From Lachnospiraceae bacterium (GTDB taxonomy: Bacteria; Bacillota; Clostridia; Lachnospirales; Lachnospiraceae), in assembly GCA_029054245.1 (NCBI GenBank), contig JAIDFQ010000042.1:186001-250000 (forward strand): 64,000 nt of DNA, given 5' to 3'. Numbering within the stretch: the first letter of the stretch is position 1; every line of letters starts with the position of its first letter. Of this stretch, positions 25,870 to 33,889 are shown in pieces. Both the position numbers and the translations under genes were made by a program. The notes beneath the pieces were generated by a model. That model saw nothing but the letters and a program-made list of their open reading frames with translations. It ran no database searches and had not been told where the DNA came from.

Positions 25870-25914
25870 AAGTGTATCACTGTTAAGTGAATCACTGCCA
25901 AGTGTATCGTTACC
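25870..25914 (-). repeat. Three tandem 15-bp direct repeats in the lipoprotein leader
   Basis: Plus-strand units AAGTGTATCACTGTT, AAGTGAATCACTGCC and AAGTGTATCGTTACC lie head to tail. They sit 30 bp upstream of the lipoprotein start and just downstream of a TATATT that could be its -10. They could be binding sites or a replication-slippage product. Confidence 0.7.
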
Positions 25915-26041
25915 AATATAATTCGTAATTTAAAGATAATAAATAGGAAAAAAGTACCTTTTTAAATCCCGAATATATGTATTGCTTTTTAATGAATAGC
26001 AATAAACGAAAAAAAACGAAAAATAAATATGCGATTCTCGC

Positions 26042-26070
26042 TTGCAATTATTTTTTTCTTCTATTATTAT
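26042..26070 (+). promoter_or_regulatory. Promoter of the purine operon
   Basis: TTGCAA (26042-26047), a 17-bp spacer and TATTAT (26065-26070), with an expected start near 26077, just before the ZTP aptamer. The A/T-rich stretch 25921-26040 upstream shows nothing else. Confidence 0.7.
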
Positions 26071-26081
26071 TAAAGTAAATA

Positions 26082-26190
26082 CACAACTGACGGAAACAGG
26101 AAATGCCTGTGTAGGAAAACCTACAGGGAGTGTATGATAAAAGAATGAGCCGACCGTCTGGGCAGCCTGGAAGGAAATGTCCAGGCGTTA
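26082..26190 (+). promoter_or_regulatory. ZTP/ZMP riboswitch (pfl motif)
   Basis: Senses ZMP/ZTP, the purine intermediate AICAR nucleotide that builds up when 10-formyl-tetrahydrofolate is short. The 5' half has AACTGACGG and GTAGGAAAACCTACAGGGAG, matching the pfl stem and its GGGAG flank. The conserved 3' half is GCCGACCGTCTGGGCA (26149-26164). An additional small hairpin (CAGG-AAATG-CCTG) lies in the 5' half. Downstream, GCCTGGA/TCCAGGC (26165-26186) overlaps the aptamer end and could be the alternative terminator, though its T-run is weak. It directly precedes the IMP cyclohydrolase and AICAR transformylase genes, an expected target. Confidence 0.88.
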
Positions 26191-26264
26191 TTTAGTTCTA
26201 AGGAAACGTTTTTATCAGAGTTTCCCTAAAAGTTTTATGCTGTAAAGCAGGAATGGAGGATGAG

Positions 26265-26978
26265 ATGAACAGGTTATCACTTGCACAGGAACTTTCGGAT
26301 AATGCATATCCGGGAAGAGGTATCGTCATTGGAAAGTCAGAGGATGGGACAAAGGCAGTAACGGCTTATTTTATTATGGGAAGAAGCAGCAACAGCCGTA
26401 ACCGTATCTTTGCAACACAGGGGGAAGGAATCCGAACGGAAGCATTTGACCCTTCTAAATTAGAAGACCCCAGTCTGATTATTTATGCGCCGGTAAGAGT
26501 GCTGGATCATATGACGATTGTGACAAACGGGGATCAGACAGATACGATTTTCGACGGGGTAAAAAAGGGTCAGAGTTTTGAACAGTCGCTGCGGTGTCGG
26601 GAATTTGAACCTGATGGTCCTAATTACACGCCCAGGATTTCTGGTCTTATGAGTGTAAAGGATGGAAAATATGATTATGTGATGTCTATTTTAAAGAGCA
26701 ATAACGGTAATCCCGAAGGCTGCAACAGATATACCTATTCTTATGAGAATCCGGCGGCGGGAGAGGGGCATTTTATTCACACTTATATGCATGATGGAAA
26801 TCCACTTCCAAGCTTTGAAGGAGAGCCGAAGCTTGTGGGAATAGAAGGGACCATTGATGCGTTTACAGACAGAATTTGGAACAGCTTAAATGAAGAAAAT
26901 AAAGTTTCTTTATTTGTAAGATATATTGATATCGCGACAGGTAAATATGAGACGCGCATTGTAAATAAAAACAAATAA
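26265..26978 (+). CDS. IMP cyclohydrolase, PurO-like
   Basis: Closes the purine ring, converting FAICAR to IMP, the last step of purine synthesis. The 237-residue protein is the stand-alone IMP_cyclohyd (PurO-like) type first known from archaea, not the N-terminal domain of bacterial PurH. Recognisable stretches are NAYPGRGIVIG, AYFIMGRSSNSRNRIF, PNYTPRISGL and HTYMHDGNPLPSFEGEP. GGAGG at 26255-26259 sets the start at ATG 26265; an ATG at 26253 overlaps that site. It lies 35 bp before the transformylase gene, under ZTP riboswitch control. Confidence 0.88.
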   Translation: MNRLSLAQELSDNAYPGRGIVIGKSEDGTKAVTAYFIMGRSSNSRNRIFATQGEGIRTEAFDPSKLEDPSLIIYAPVRVLDHMTIVTNGDQTDTIFDGVKKGQSFEQSLRCREFEPDGPNYTPRISGLMSVKDGKYDYVMSILKSNNGNPEGCNRYTYSYENPAAGEGHFIHTYMHDGNPLPSFEGEPKLVGIEGTIDAFTDRIWNSLNEENKVSLFVRYIDIATGKYETRIVNKNK

Positions 26979-27013
26979 TCGCAAGTAGGATACGTTTCAG
27001 AATGGAGGAAAAT

Positions 27014-28192
27014 ATGAATGAGATGCAATTGAAATACGGATGTAACCCGAATCAGAAGCCTTCCAGAATTTTTATGGAAGATGGAAGCGAACTTCCTGTC
27101 ACGGTTTTAAATGGAAAACCGGGATATATTAATTTTTTAGATGCCTTTAACGGGTGGCAGCTGGTAAAAGAGTTAAAAGAGGCAACAGGACTTCCGGCAG
27201 CCACATCCTTTAAACATGTTTCCCCCGCAGGGGCAGCAGTAGGGATTCCGCTTACCCCAACTCTTGCAAAAATCTACTGGGTTGATGATTTAGGAGAGCT
27301 TTCGCCCCTGGCCTGTGCCTATGCAAGGGCAAGAGGCGCTGACAGAATGTCATCTTTCGGTGATTTCATTGCGTTGTCTGATGTGTGCGATGCGGACACA
27401 GCACGGCTGATTAAAAGAGAAGTGTCCGACGGTGTGATTGCACCGGGATACACGGATGAAGCAATGGAGCTTTTGAAGGCAAAGAAAAAGGGCAATTACA
27501 ATATTATTCAGATCGATCCTTCCTATGTGCCCGCGGCTATTGAGCGGAAGCAGGTATATGGAATCACTTTTGAGCAGGGGAGAAATGAGCTGGATATAAA
27601 TGGAGATCTGCTTTCTAATCTGGTAACAAAGAACAAAGAATTGCCCAAAGAGGCTATGATTGATATGAAGATCGCGCTGATTACACTGAAATATACGCAG
27701 TCCAATTCTGTCTGCTATGTTAAGGCAGGACAGGCAATCGGAATCGGCGCGGGACAGCAGTCCAGGGTACATTGTACCAGACTGGCAGGTCAGAAGGCAG
27801 ACAACTGGTATCTGCGTCAGGCGCCTAAGGTATTGGAGCTACAGTTCGTGGATACATTAGGACGTGCGGACAGGGACAATACGATTGATGTATATATCGG
27901 AGATGAATATGAAGATGTGCTGCGTGAAGGTGAGTGGCAGAAACGGTTTAAAGTAAAACCGTCTGTTTTTACAAGAGAAGAAAAGCGGGCATGGCTGGAT
28001 GGAAATCAGGATGTGACACTGGGATCGGATGCCTTTTTCCCGTTTTCGGATAATATTGAAAGGGCATATAAGAGCGGTGTCAAATACATTGCCCAGCCCG
28101 GCGGTTCGGTTCGTGACGATCTTGTGATCGAGTGTTGCGACAAATATGATATGGTAATGGCATTTACCGGTATCAGATTATTTCATCATTAG
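27014..28192 (+). CDS. purH: AICAR formyltransferase (PurH C-terminal domain type)
   Basis: Transfers the formyl group of 10-formyl-THF to AICAR. The 392-residue protein has the AICARFT domain without the N-terminal cyclohydrolase half of normal PurH. Landmarks are the catalytic Lys-His in TSFKHVSPAGAAVG, YARARGADRMSSFGDF, the SNSVCYVKAGQAIGIGAGQQSRVHCTR-type region, the SDAFFPFSDNIERA block and the end QPGGSVRD. GGAGG before the ATG at 27014 decides the start. With the preceding gene it replaces the usual fused PurH. Confidence 0.92.
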   Translation: MNEMQLKYGCNPNQKPSRIFMEDGSELPVTVLNGKPGYINFLDAFNGWQLVKELKEATGLPAATSFKHVSPAGAAVGIPLTPTLAKIYWVDDLGELSPLACAYARARGADRMSSFGDFIALSDVCDADTARLIKREVSDGVIAPGYTDEAMELLKAKKKGNYNIIQIDPSYVPAAIERKQVYGITFEQGRNELDINGDLLSNLVTKNKELPKEAMIDMKIALITLKYTQSNSVCYVKAGQAIGIGAGQQSRVHCTRLAGQKADNWYLRQAPKVLELQFVDTLGRADRDNTIDVYIGDEYEDVLREGEWQKRFKVKPSVFTREEKRAWLDGNQDVTLGSDAFFPFSDNIERAYKSGVKYIAQPGGSVRDDLVIECCDKYDMVMAFTGIRLFHH

Positions 28193-28204
28193 ATTAGGTT
28201 CTAT

Positions 28205-28230
28205 AAAAGGGGTGGGCGACTGCCCCTTTT
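28205..28230 (+). terminator. Terminator after the purine operon
   Basis: AAAAGGGG (28205-28212) pairs with CCCCTTTT (28223-28230); the inner GGGC/GCCC extends the stem. The following bases are GTG, so it ends on its own four T. Confidence 0.6.
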
Positions 28231-28266
28231 GTGATAAACAGAGTCAGAAGAGGCGGAGGAAGAGCA

Positions 28267-28452
28267 GTGGATCATGTAGAGGAAGTAATGAAAATGCTGG
28301 ATGCCATGGCGGAAAAGGAGATCAGTCGTATGAAGGTGGAGACTTCTGATCTTGTGGAGGAGGGAGTTACACAAAAGACCTATCACCATGGAAGATGTGA
28401 TGTGGGGAGCCCCTTTGCCACAGGGCAGCTTTATGATTTGGAAGAAGAGTGA
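28267..28452 (+). CDS. Small conserved-looking protein heading the sugar-sensing operon
   Basis: 61-residue acidic protein, unrecognised. A GTG start at 28267 is preceded by GGCGGAGGAAG. The sequence is amphipathic-helical (DHVEEVMKMLDAMAEKEISRMKVE) and then has a short turn-rich tail with HHGRCDVGSP. Its TGA overlaps the ATG of the next gene (TGATG), the same coupling seen down the whole operon, which argues that it is translated. I can offer no function. Confidence 0.55.
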   Translation: MDHVEEVMKMLDAMAEKEISRMKVETSDLVEEGVTQKTYHHGRCDVGSPFATGQLYDLEEE

Positions 28453-29591
28453 TGAGGAGAAGAAATTTGGGAATGGGTAAGAGGAAAAAAAGGCAAAGGG
28501 AAAATGAGTATCCATGGGCATTGGTGATCACAACAGCCGCCATATTTACAACGGTCATTGTGGGAATCATTGTTTTTCGTTTTTATATGCGAGGATTTAA
28601 GGAGGAAACGGAAAATAAGACCTATAGCCGTTATTATGTGATGATTACAGAGGACCGGAAATCCTCTTTTTGGCAATCTGTCTATCGGGGAGCGTTTGAA
28701 CGGGGGCAGGAGGAGGATGTCTATGTGGACATGTTAGGGGATAATCTTTCCGAAAGCTATACCCGTGAAGAAATGATGCGGATTGCGATTTCCTCGCATG
28801 TAGATGGAATTATTGTAGCGGCGGATGAGAGTGGCAGGATGACCAGCCTCATTGATGAAGCTGTGCAGGAAGGTATTCCTGTGGTCACCTGCTATAATGA
28901 TAATTCCCATGGCAAGAGATGCAGTTTTGTGGGTGTGGGAAACTATAATCTGGGAAAGGAGTACGGCAGGCAGGTTCTGAAGATTTTGGAGGAAGAAAAC
29001 TACGACGCTAATGTAATGGTGGTAGATCAGGTGACAGATACAGCGACAAGCGTATACTTCGACAGGAAATCCCCTGTAAAGATCGTGGTTCTGGCAAGTG
29101 CCTATGTTCAGGATCCCGGAAAAATCATTCTTTTTTCAACCATCCAGGAGACCATTAAGATGGAGGGAGGAGCGAACGTAAAGGTAGAATTGTCTCAGGT
29201 GTCTATTAATGACAGCAATGCTTTTGCGGCGGAGGAAGCGATCCGCGATCTTTTTATGGAAGAGGAGATTCCCGATATCATCATTTGCCTAAACGAATTG
29301 AACACCACCTGCGCCTATCAGGCGGTGGTAGATTATAATAAGGTGGGTCAGGTGAGTATTCTGGGATATTATGATTCGGATACGATCATCAAGGCAATTG
29401 ACAGAAATGTAATTTATGCCACGGCTTCTATTGATACAGAGCAGATGGGAAAATTCTGCGTCGACGCATTGACGGAGTATAATGAGCTTGGGTATACTAG
29501 CCAGTATTTTACTACGGATGTAAAAATCATTGACAAGGACAATGTCTCTGACTATCTGGGAGGTGACGAAGATGATACAGAAGCTCCGTGA
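28452..29591 (+). CDS. Membrane-anchored sugar-binding sensor protein (XylFII-like)
   Basis: Periplasmic-binding-protein fold tethered to the membrane, 379 residues. A basic N-terminal tail (RKKRQRENEY) precedes one helix (WALVITTAAIFTTVIVGIIVFRFYM), with no lipobox or cleavage site. The remainder matches the type I binding-protein fold (YYVMITEDRKSSFWQSVYRGAFERG ... VDGIIVAADESG ... GIPVVTCYNDN ... ILGYYDSDTIIKAID). It overlaps the kinase gene by 20 bp. In Clostridium beijerinckii a membrane-bound XylFII hands the xylose signal to LytS, and the same arrangement here suggests a sugar-input subunit of the kinase. The ATG at 28452 overlaps the previous stop; ATG 28473 after GAGGAGAAG is the alternative. 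Confidence 0.8.
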   Translation: MRRRNLGMGKRKKRQRENEYPWALVITTAAIFTTVIVGIIVFRFYMRGFKEETENKTYSRYYVMITEDRKSSFWQSVYRGAFERGQEEDVYVDMLGDNLSESYTREEMMRIAISSHVDGIIVAADESGRMTSLIDEAVQEGIPVVTCYNDNSHGKRCSFVGVGNYNLGKEYGRQVLKILEEENYDANVMVVDQVTDTATSVYFDRKSPVKIVVLASAYVQDPGKIILFSTIQETIKMEGGANVKVELSQVSINDSNAFAAEEAIRDLFMEEEIPDIIICLNELNTTCAYQAVVDYNKVGQVSILGYYDSDTIIKAIDRNVIYATASIDTEQMGKFCVDALTEYNELGYTSQYFTTDVKIIDKDNVSDYLGGDEDDTEAP

Positions 29592-31065
29592 TCTCTCTTT
29601 ACAGGGAAAGGTAAGCAGCATCTATCTGCTTGCAAATCTTCTGGTACTTGTGGTAAATATGGTGCTTCTGCTCGGTATTAATAATATGTCCAAAGAGATG
29701 GACATGGTTTATCATGATAATCTGCATCTGAATGAGTTGGCGGACACACTTACCGCCGTGCAGGACAACATGACAGATTACCTTACGATCAAGACCAGCG
29801 ATTCCTTAGAGAATTATTTTAGAAGTGAGCAAAATTATGAGCAGATGATACAGGAACTGAATGTCGATGTGACAGACAAGGCGTTTGACCGCATGGAGAG
29901 AAACATCAAAAGCATGTCAGAAACCTACTTAAGAATCGTAGGAGAGACGATCGATGCGAAACGTGGGCGGAATGTGGAAAAGTATAGAAACAAGTATGAA
30001 AGCGCTACTCAGATTTATCATTATATCCATACCTACATCAACAGTTTAAATGCAGAGCAGTTTAGAAATAATTCACAGAATTACAGTAAATTATCCAGTG
30101 CATTCCGTATTTTTGAAACCATCAGCTACATGGTCATGTTCGTTGTAATTTTGGGAAATGTAACCATAATAACAAATCTTGCCGCAACCATTACAAGACC
30201 GCTTAAAACCCTTTCCGGGCTGGCGGATGAAGTGGCAAGGGGAAATTTTGACATTGAACTTATGGAGATCTCTTCCAGGGATGAGATTGGCGTAGTGACA
30301 AGAGCTTTTAATCAGATGGTCATCAGCATCCGTCAGTATATAGAGCGTATCCGCCAGAGTATGGAGCGAGAACGGGAATTGAAAGAAAAAGAATTAATGA
30401 TGGAAACACATTTAAAGGATGCGCAGTTGAAATACCTGCAGGCGCAGATCAATCCTCATTTCTTGTTTAATACACTGAACGCAGGAGCACAGCTTGCCAT
30501 GATGGAAGGGGCAGACCGGACTTATGAGTATGTGCAGAATATGGCGGAGTTTTTCAGATATAATGTAAAAAAAGGTGATGAGACTGTTACTGTTGGGGAA
30601 GAGATTGAACTGGTGGATAACTATATTTATATTTTAAATGTAAGGTTCTCAGGCGATATCCATTATGAAAAAGAAGTAGATCAATCTCTCCTTCACGTAG
30701 AGATGCCAAGTATGATTTTACAGCCAATGGTGGAAAATTGTGTGAACCATGGCATAAGGGAGATGGCGGGAAAGGGTCGGATATGGCTGTCAGTGTACCG
30801 CATCGATGATAATGTATGTATCAGTGTAAAAGATAACGGAATCGGAATGAGTAAGGATACCATTGATAAGGTCATAAGCGGTACATATAAGGATGAAGAA
30901 TTGGCAGCAGGCTCTAACGGAATCGGAATGGACAACGTAATAGCAAGATTGAAGCTGTTCACGGAATGCGAAGATGTGATGACCATCATAAGCGGAGGAA
31001 AGGACAGGGGGACAGAGGTCATACTTTACCTGCCGATCAGAGAACAGGAGGAAGAGGATGTATAA
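29572..31065 (+). CDS. LytS/YesM-type sensor histidine kinase
   Basis: 497-residue sensor kinase. There is a membrane helix near residues 18-37 and an extracytoplasmic helical domain (~130 residues, without an obvious ligand pocket). A second helix lies around 180-200, followed by a HAMP domain, a coiled coil (RERELKEKELMMETHLKDAQLKYLQ), the phosphorylated H296 in QINPHFLFNTL, and a HATPase domain (NGIGMSKDTID, GSNGIGMDNVIARL). It pairs with the YesN-type regulator and probably contacts the anchored binding protein encoded just upstream. GGGAGGTGACGAAG precedes ATG 29572; it overlaps both neighbours. Confidence 0.9.
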   Translation: MIQKLRDLSLQGKVSSIYLLANLLVLVVNMVLLLGINNMSKEMDMVYHDNLHLNELADTLTAVQDNMTDYLTIKTSDSLENYFRSEQNYEQMIQELNVDVTDKAFDRMERNIKSMSETYLRIVGETIDAKRGRNVEKYRNKYESATQIYHYIHTYINSLNAEQFRNNSQNYSKLSSAFRIFETISYMVMFVVILGNVTIITNLAATITRPLKTLSGLADEVARGNFDIELMEISSRDEIGVVTRAFNQMVISIRQYIERIRQSMERERELKEKELMMETHLKDAQLKYLQAQINPHFLFNTLNAGAQLAMMEGADRTYEYVQNMAEFFRYNVKKGDETVTVGEEIELVDNYIYILNVRFSGDIHYEKEVDQSLLHVEMPSMILQPMVENCVNHGIREMAGKGRIWLSVYRIDDNVCISVKDNGIGMSKDTIDKVISGTYKDEELAAGSNGIGMDNVIARLKLFTECEDVMTIISGGKDRGTEVILYLPIREQEEEDV

Positions 31066-32662
31066 AATCATGCTGGCAGATGATGAGGGAATCGTAATAG
31101 ACTCTCTAAAATTCATCATAGAAAAGGAATTTGGCGGGGACTGTGTGGTAGAATTTGCAAAGACAGGCAGAAGCGTCATTGAATTAGCTGAAACTTTCAG
31201 ACCGGATATTGCGATTATGGATATCCAGATGCCGGGGATCAATGGGATAGATGCAATGAAGGAAATTAGGCAGAACAACAGCAATGTGATTTTTATTGTT
31301 GTGTCTGCCTATGACAAATTTGACTATGCGAAGGAAGCAATCAAGGTTGGCGGTGTTCAGGAGTACATTACAAAGCCTATGGAGCGCACCAAAATTGTAG
31401 CGGCGCTTAAAAATGCCATGGAGATGATTGACCAGAAGCGGATGAAACGAAGCAATGATCTGCTGATAAAAGAGAAACTGGAGACGGTGGTTCCCATCAT
31501 TGAAAGTGGATTGATTTATAATATTTTGCTACAGGAGCATTTTGAGGAGGACATTGAGAATTATAAGACCATATTGGGGATTACCCAAAATCATGCATAT
31601 ATGATCGCTGTCGTCTGCGGAGACGAGCAACAGGGAAACCATATGACAAATGCAGTTGGCAGCAGTATCAGAATGCAGAATCATTACCAGGAAGTTAGGG
31701 AAAGCCTTAAGGAATACTTTCATTGTATTGTAGGTACTGTCATGTCCAACAAGATTGCAGTTCTGGTTCCCTGTGAAAGCAGCAGGATGGATTATAATGA
31801 GAGGATTGATCTGATTGAAAAGGCGCGGGAGCTGGTGCGGCGCATGCGCAAGAAAGTGGACATTACGTTTCGGATCGGCATCGGAGGTCTCAAGGAGCTT
31901 AGCGATATGGGAGGGTCTTACAGGGAAGCTTTAAACGCGCTCATCATGACCACTGGAAGCGTAGCGCATGCAGACGATCTGCCTTTAGGATGCAGTTATG
32001 CAGGCGATTATCCCATTCATCTTGAGAAAAAACTGTTCAGTGAAGTGGAAAAGGGAGAGCTTAATAATGCCATTGCAACTGCCAACGATTTTTTTGACTG
32101 GATGATAGAAACCAATCCCGACAGTCTTATGGAAATTCGCCTGAAAATATTGGAATTTATTTTATGGGCAGAGCATCTGGCTTACGAAAAGGGTGGGATG
32201 ACGTATCAGTTCAATACCAGATCCGACTATCTTCCCGAGATTATGGGGATGACGGAGAGTTATCAGATGAAAAAATGGTTTATCGCCAAGATATCGGATG
32301 CCTGCCAGAATATTTTAAGCAAGCGCACAGAAAAATCTGACAGCATCATTGAGATGGCAAAAGAATATATCAGATTGAATTTCAGCAGGGATCTTTCCCT
32401 GGATGAAGTATCCCGCGCTGTCAACATTAGTCCTTATTATTTCAGCAAGATATTCAAGGACGGCACAGGGGAGAACTTTATAGAATATGTGACCAACATC
32501 AGAATAGACAAGGCAAAGGAACTGTTGGGAAACCCGGAGTATTCTATCAAAGAAATCTGTTCCATGATCGGTTATTCGGATCCCAATTATTTTAGCCGGT
32601 CATTCAAGAAAAATGTGGGTGTGACACCTACCGAGTACAGGGAAGGCAGGACGACGGCATGA
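31058..32662 (+). CDS. YesN-type response regulator with AraC DNA-binding domain
   Basis: 534-residue transcription regulator. The receiver domain holds the phospho-acceptor D55 (AIMDIQMPG) and a KPMERT lysine. A ~250-residue middle region has no clear family, and a C-terminal AraC/XylS double helix-turn-helix follows (LSLDEVSRAVNISPYYFSKIFKDGTGENFIEYV and IKEICSMIGYSDPNYFSRSFKKNVGVTPTEYR). It overlaps the kinase gene by 8 bp and the next gene by 4 bp. The expected targets are the sugar ABC transporter genes downstream. Confidence 0.92.
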   Translation: MYKIMLADDEGIVIDSLKFIIEKEFGGDCVVEFAKTGRSVIELAETFRPDIAIMDIQMPGINGIDAMKEIRQNNSNVIFIVVSAYDKFDYAKEAIKVGGVQEYITKPMERTKIVAALKNAMEMIDQKRMKRSNDLLIKEKLETVVPIIESGLIYNILLQEHFEEDIENYKTILGITQNHAYMIAVVCGDEQQGNHMTNAVGSSIRMQNHYQEVRESLKEYFHCIVGTVMSNKIAVLVPCESSRMDYNERIDLIEKARELVRRMRKKVDITFRIGIGGLKELSDMGGSYREALNALIMTTGSVAHADDLPLGCSYAGDYPIHLEKKLFSEVEKGELNNAIATANDFFDWMIETNPDSLMEIRLKILEFILWAEHLAYEKGGMTYQFNTRSDYLPEIMGMTESYQMKKWFIAKISDACQNILSKRTEKSDSIIEMAKEYIRLNFSRDLSLDEVSRAVNISPYYFSKIFKDGTGENFIEYVTNIRIDKAKELLGNPEYSIKEICSMIGYSDPNYFSRSFKKNVGVTPTEYREGRTTA

Positions 32663-33717
32663 AAAGACGAAAGACAGCCCTAATTATATTTCTATTATAT
32701 ATGACAATGATTCTGGCATCATGCGGCAGGCAGGACGGCGGAAAGGAAGCGGACAATTCTGAGGAAGGAGAGAAGGTACAAATCGGCATGAGCTTTGATT
32801 CTTTCGTCATTGAAAGGTGGCAGAGAGACAGGGATGTCTTTGTATCTATGGCAAAGGAGCTGGGCGCTGAAGTGAATGTCCAGAATGCCAATGGCAATAT
32901 AGAAGAACAAAAGAAACAGATTGAATATTTTATTAAAAAGGAAATGGACGTGATCGTCATCATCTGCATTGACTCTGACGGGTTGAAAGAGCAGGTGCAG
33001 AAGGCGAAAGAGGCGGGGATCAAGATTATTGCCTATGACCGTCTGATTATAGATGCGGATGTCGATCTGTATATTACCTTTGACAATGAAAAAGTGGGAA
33101 CCATGATGGGGGAGGCGCTGGTCCAGGAAGGTATTTCAGGTGGGAAGGTTTTAATGCTGGGTGGTTCTGCCGCCGATAACAATGTGTATTTGGTGGAAAA
33201 AGGCTTCAGGAGGGTGATGGAGGAAAACGGTGTGACGATTCTCGATTCCATCCATGCCGAAGGGTGGAAGGCAGAGGTGGCGAGCGCCTATATTTACGAT
33301 CATATGGGAGTAGTGGAGCAGGCAGATGCAATTATGTGCGGTAATGATGACCTTGCAAGTAAAACGGTTCATGCGTTAGCTGAGCGAAAGATGGCAGGCA
33401 GCATTCTTGTGGTAGGGCAGGATGCAGATTTGGAAGCGTGCCAGAGAATCGTGGAGGGCACACAGGTGATGACGGTGTATAAGTCGGTTGAAAAGCTTGC
33501 CCAGCGCGCAGCGGAATGTGCGGTCTTGCTGGCAAAGGATGAGCCTTTGGAGGGAGCGGATGTCACAACCATAGACAACGGCAGTTACAGAATCGCCTAC
33601 GTGGGATTAGAGCCGGTCAGTGTAAATGAAGAGAATATCAATGAAGTCATAATAGGCAGCGGATTCCATTTAAAAGAGGATGTCTATTTAAATGTTCCCG
33701 GCAAAATGCCGAAATGA
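32659..33717 (+). CDS. XylF-like sugar-binding lipoprotein
   Basis: Substrate-binding lipoprotein of 352 residues with signal peptide and lipobox LASC. It shows close resemblance to XylF: AYDRLIIDADVDLYITFDNEKVG, GGSAADNN, CGNDDLA, and VVGQDADLEACQRIVEGTQVMTVYK. These motifs match those remembered for E. coli XylF, suggesting D-xylose or a similar pentose. The ATGA overlap with the regulator gene makes it the fifth gene of the coupled operon. It has no ABC partners of its own strand unit; a terminator separates it from the next binding protein, so it may serve the same importer or a sensing role. Confidence 0.85.
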   Translation: MKRRKTALIIFLLYMTMILASCGRQDGGKEADNSEEGEKVQIGMSFDSFVIERWQRDRDVFVSMAKELGAEVNVQNANGNIEEQKKQIEYFIKKEMDVIVIICIDSDGLKEQVQKAKEAGIKIIAYDRLIIDADVDLYITFDNEKVGTMMGEALVQEGISGGKVLMLGGSAADNNVYLVEKGFRRVMEENGVTILDSIHAEGWKAEVASAYIYDHMGVVEQADAIMCGNDDLASKTVHALAERKMAGSILVVGQDADLEACQRIVEGTQVMTVYKSVEKLAQRAAECAVLLAKDEPLEGADVTTIDNGSYRIAYVGLEPVSVNEENINEVIIGSGFHLKEDVYLNVPGKMPK

Positions 33718-33742
33718 ATGCAATAGGAAATTATTGGCAAAG

Positions 33743-33784
33743 GAACTGTACTAGGGCAAAAATGTGCTAGTGCGGTTCTTTTTT
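33743..33784 (+). terminator. Terminator after the sensor operon
   Basis: GAACTGTACTAG (33743-33754) pairs with CTAGTGCGGTTC (33767-33778) with two G-U pairs, followed by six T. Confidence 0.85.
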
Positions 33785-33889
33785 ATTGTTTTCCACTATA
33801 AAAATTTGAAGACAGTCGTAAATTATTCCTATTTGTTTTATGATATCCTTTTTTTATACAAAACCAATTCAGTAAAGGGAGGTAAAAAA

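Noticed and set aside
25137-25916. Longer lipoprotein reading frame starting at TTG 25916
   Set aside because: The extension has no ribosome site, encodes only the 15-bp repeats and would place the signal peptide internally; ATG 25838 with a strong site is better.
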